Assembly: GCA_036960485.1 (NCBI GenBank)
Contig: JBALXS010000024.1
Span: forward strand, 1-55,471
Length of the DNA stretch: 55,471 nucleotides
Direction: 5' to 3'
Source: Rs1 sp036960485
GTDB lineage: Bacteria > Pseudomonadota > Gammaproteobacteria > Pseudomonadales > Balneatricaceae
Of this stretch, positions 52,933-55,471 are shown one piece after another (position 1 is the stretch's first letter; each line of letters starts with the position of its first letter). The notes below the pieces were generated by a model. It did no database searches. It was not told where the DNA came from and saw only the letters and a list, made by a program, of their open reading frames with translations. Position numbers and translations under genes: made by a program.

Positions 52933-53724
52933 TTAATGAATTGTGAATGGGAAATATTTAAGTGCGTATTTACCTAAAGAGCCATCAGCAGTCAAAGTTT
53001 CAAGTGCTGCGTTAATACGCATTTTTAATGGATCGTTACCTTTGCGTAATCCAACCCCAACACCAATACCGAAATATTCTTTCTCATCGATTTGCGGGCT
53101 AACAAAGCTATAAGTAGCACCTTCATCTTTACTAAGGAACTTAAGGTGAGCTTTCATCGGGTTAGTCATGATGACATCGGTGCGGCCGTTGATAAGATCA
53201 AGGTAAACGGCTTCAGTAGATTCATAGTACTTGATATCTGCACCCGGTAATTTCGCTTTAAACCAAGCTGCGTAGGTAGACCCTTTCTCTAAGCCTACTT
53301 TTATACCCTTAAAGTTGTCTGCTATTGGAGCACCAGCATCATCAAATAACTTAAAGTTGTTCTTGGTTTTACCAACTAATCTGCCAACTGAAATACGGTA
53401 AGGAATTGAGAAATCCATCTTCTTTAATCGTGAATCAGTAATTGACATAGAAGCGACGACTAAGTCGAATTTGTTAGCTAGCAATGCCGGAATCATACCA
53501 GGCCATTTTTGGCAGACAAAATCAAGATCAGCGCCAATGATTTTGGCAACCCCTTTTGCCACATCAACATCGTACCCAGCTAGTTCACCACTTTGGGTGC
53601 GATAGTTAAAAGGTGCGTAGGTACACTCCATACCAACTCTGAGCGTTTCAGCACTAATAGGTTGTACTACACCCACTAAGGAAAGGGCAAGGACAGCTGA
53701 AGCAGAGGTAATTGTTTTTTTCAT
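52933..53724 (-). CDS. Polar amino acid ABC transporter periplasmic binding protein
   Basis: A 263-residue periplasmic receptor. A Sec signal (MKKTITSASAVLALSLVGVV, cleavage near ISA-ETL) is followed by GMECTYAPFNYRTQSGELAG, KWPGMIPALLANKFDLVVAS, MSITDSRLKKMDFSIPY and DVIMTNPMKAH, as in the lysine/arginine/ornithine- and octopine/nopaline-type group. The arginine of SITDSR normally binds the ligand carboxylate. The ligand is probably a basic or opine-like amino acid, but not provable from sequence. It heads the operon with the permeases and ATPase. Confidence 0.93.
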   Translation of the reverse strand: MKKTITSASAVLALSLVGVVQPISAETLRVGMECTYAPFNYRTQSGELAGYDVDVAKGVAKIIGADLDFVCQKWPGMIPALLANKFDLVVASMSITDSRLKKMDFSIPYRISVGRLVGKTKNNFKLFDDAGAPIADNFKGIKVGLEKGSTYAAWFKAKLPGADIKYYESTEAVYLDLINGRTDVIMTNPMKAHLKFLSKDEGATYSFVSPQIDEKEYFGIGVGVGLRKGNDPLKMRINAALETLTADGSLGKYALKYFPFTIH

Positions 53725-54144
53725 TATTATTCTCCAATTGACAATTTTGCAGTTACTTGATGAAAATACGATTTACATCAGATTGGCATCTTGGCGTTTT
53801 ATTCAGCTTTGTGCAAGAGGTTAAAGCTATAGCTTTTTATGAGCTATGCCATAGGCTAAATGTTGAGCAACTACTTTAGCTACCTTAATTATGAGAAAAA
53901 CATTGGCACTGTTAATCAAGGATATTGACTACATATCAAGGCAAATTCAGTACTAACTCCTCCTAAAGCGGTGCTTATATAAACTGCCTTTAAAGTAGAT
54001 TACACGCACGTTAACGATTACATGCCAATATTACTATTGAGACGTCATCGCTGATCGGTAAAAAATGTAAGCCCTTTAACTGATTAACTTGTGCTAACCT
54101 AAAGGTATACTTTAATTAAAAAACTTTTGGTTAGCTTAAAATCA
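53725..54144. other. Intergenic region upstream of the ABC operon
   Basis: About 420 bp with no supported gene. It contains the receptor-gene promoter (the gene has a GGAGAATAATA start region) and the start region of the small plus-strand gene at 54145. I see no clear operator. Confidence 0.4.
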
Positions 54145-54309
54145 ATGAGTTACAGAGCAATAAAAATTAAACTATGCAATGAATGCAAGCTTGTTGAGTT
54201 GACAGTATCAGCGATGAAACGTTATTTTATAAATAGATATACAGGCTGGAAAACTACTTTGTTAGCGGCACAAAAAAGCGACCATTGGTGTGCCGATCAC
54301 AAGTTTTAG
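54145..54309 (+). CDS. Possible small zinc-ribbon-like protein
   Basis: A 54-residue frame from ATG 54145, with a possible longer start at 54127. It contains a CNEC pair (about residues 10-13), a GWKTT segment and a HWCADHK end, so a C-x2-C...C-x2-H metal site is possible. Similar small proteins with CxxC, a GWK turn and a terminal C-xx-H/C exist in many bacteria. No strong ribosome-binding site precedes it and there is no partner gene, so it may be spurious. Confidence 0.4.
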   Translation: MSYRAIKIKLCNECKLVELTVSAMKRYFINRYTGWKTTLLAAQKSDHWCADHKF

Positions 54310-54428
54310 CATTTGCTGCCATCAGCGCTTATCTGCATTAAGATGATAAGGATTGGATAAGCCCTAGTTTCCCCTCGAACTCTTCCTCAAAGTGCCGAGG
54401 CCAAATACCTAATAGCGAGTAACAGTTA

Positions 54429-55471
54429 ATGATGTATAAAGAGCCGTGGTCAAAAAAACACAAGAAAGATATGCATGCTGTGCAATATAGTTTCTCCAAT
54501 TCCTTTACCGAGCCACTCACCACCAAAGAGTTGATAGGCTATGCATTATCCAGGGGTGATAAGCAGATAGTTGATGAATATTATAACCATACGTTGGCTT
54601 ACACACCCAACGGTGGCAGCTTAGACCTTCGTGAAACAGTGGCTGACCTTTATGGTCCAAAAATTAGCGCTGAAAACATACTGATATTTGCCGGCTGCCA
54701 AGCTGCTTTGCAAACAGCAGCTTATGCCGTGCTTGACCATGACAGCCATAGCATCGTTTTTACCCCAGGCTATCAGTCTGTTCAACAAGCACCAGAACAC
54801 GCACTTAGCGAAACAACCAGAATCAAACTGTATGCCAAAAACCAGTGGCAAATAGACCCGTTTGAAGTTGAACAAGCAATCAGGCACAACACCCGCTATA
54901 TCGTACTCAACGAACCTTATAGTCCCGCTGGCACAATAATGAAAGCTAGCGTGCAGCAAGCGTTAGTCGCACTTGCGCGTAGGCACAGCATCACAATATT
55001 ATCTGATGAAGCTTATCGATTACTAGAACACAGCAAAGATGACACACTGCCTGCAATGGCGGAGTTATATGAAAACGGTATTAGTGCGTGCGCCATTTCA
55101 AAACCTTGGGGCGGCTGTGGTATCTCTATCGGTTGGCTTGCAGTACAAGATTTAGAACTCAAACAAAAATTGATTGATGTGCAATATTTTGGGACAGCGT
55201 GTCCAAGCAGAGCGAGTGAAATACAGGCAATAATGACACTGCGCGCGAGCGACATTATTTTAAAGAGGAATTTAGAGATTATTCGCACGAACCTGCAGCT
55301 GCTTGATCAGTTTATCGAGCGGTACAGCGATTTATTTGAATGGGTTCGACCAACCGCCAGCACGGTTGCTTTTGTCAAATTCAAAGGTCCTCTCACCTCT
55401 CTAGCGCTTGGGGATAAACTGGCAAAAGAAGGTATTTCGATAAAGCCAACTTATTGTTTTACCGATGATGT
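54429..55471 (+). CDS. PLP-dependent aminotransferase class I/II (partial, 3' end off the window)
   Basis: The frame opens at ATG 54429 (TAA in frame nine bases upstream) and remains open to the right edge, giving at least 347 residues. Fold-type I features are LAYTPNGGSLDLRETVADLY (about 57-76), the FAGCQAAL cofactor-phosphate loop, VLNEPYSPAGT with the conserved asparagine, LSDEAYRLLE with the PLP-binding aspartate, and a lysine in ISKPWGGCGISIGWL. GGCG after the lysine fits capreomycidine synthase- or aminotransferase-like relatives. The substrate is unknown. The gene may continue only a little past the window. Confidence 0.88.
   Translation, partial: MMYKEPWSKKHKKDMHAVQYSFSNSFTEPLTTKELIGYALSRGDKQIVDEYYNHTLAYTPNGGSLDLRETVADLYGPKISAENILIFAGCQAALQTAAYAVLDHDSHSIVFTPGYQSVQQAPEHALSETTRIKLYAKNQWQIDPFEVEQAIRHNTRYIVLNEPYSPAGTIMKASVQQALVALARRHSITILSDEAYRLLEHSKDDTLPAMAELYENGISACAISKPWGGCGISIGWLAVQDLELKQKLIDVQYFGTACPSRASEIQAIMTLRASDIILKRNLEIIRTNLQLLDQFIERYSDLFEWVRPTASTVAFVKFKGPLTSLALGDKLAKEGISIKPTYCFTDD

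Noticed and set aside
1..55471. CRISPR arrays
   Set aside because: No regularly spaced direct repeats of 24-40 bp with unique spacers were seen; the only tandem array is the 9-bp unit at 40516.

Overview
The window looks like chromosome from a marine gammaproteobacterium, probably Alteromonadales or a neighbouring order. The grounds are the protein families present (TRAP dicarboxylate/oxo-acid transporter, RhlE helicase, NnrS, DUF454/YbaN, AdhP, ChaC), moderate to low GC, and clear Shine-Dalgarno sites. I cannot name a genus from sequence alone.

Layout: (1) 1-1720 is a degraded margin with a partial membrane-protein gene, a 42-bp palindrome, a decayed tRNA-Val-like remnant and the broken remains of a HigBA-type toxin-antitoxin pair. 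(2) 1736-5202 is a complete three-gene TRAP transporter (DctP, DctQ, DctM) resembling the 2-oxo-acid (TakP) group. (3) 6056-38782 is a roughly 32-kb minus-strand cluster encoding an extracellular contractile injection system (eCIS; relatives are the Serratia antifeeding prophage Afp, Photorhabdus PVCs and Pseudoalteromonas MACs). It begins with a DUF4255 (Afp16-like) gene and ends with a 1178-residue eCIS-core (DUF4157) protein, a strong terminator and a TPR gene. (4) 39056-40056 holds an ECF-type sigma factor and a small acidic protein just upstream in the same orientation, the obvious candidate regulators. (5) 40844-55471 is ordinary accessory and core metabolism: EamA exporter with divergent Lrp regulator, NnrS, ChaC, YbaN, isochorismatase-like hydrolase, RhlE, AdhP, a polar amino acid ABC transporter and a partial PLP aminotransferase. 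Relics (IS5-like transposase stub, EAL-domain fragment) lie among these genes.

How the eCIS parts fit: recognisable structural genes are sheath (35034), two tube-type proteins (34563, 32416), a second very divergent sheath-like protein between them (32903), a gp53/LysM-type CIS tube-initiator protein (31607), a tiny DUF5908 protein (31408), separate gp27-like hub (30327) and gp5/gpV-like spike (29605), gp25 (27398), gp6/J baseplate (25018), gpI-type (22424), a two-domain AAA+ ATPase with a dead first domain (10719), and the DUF4255 cap protein (38198). Lineage-specific parts are a 595-residue protein with a C-terminal membrane segment, three consecutive proteins sharing a GxVxGLxV/PGxAxDxxGR module, two large helical proteins in the place where Afp has its tape measure, and the terminal protein joining a DUF4157 HELTH motif to an HNH-like motif and a long beta-repeat region. 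I saw no PAAR tip gene, no canonical tape-measure gene and no classical receptor-binding fibre, so this is a compositionally distinct eCIS. A palindromic MITE-like element sits inside the operon.
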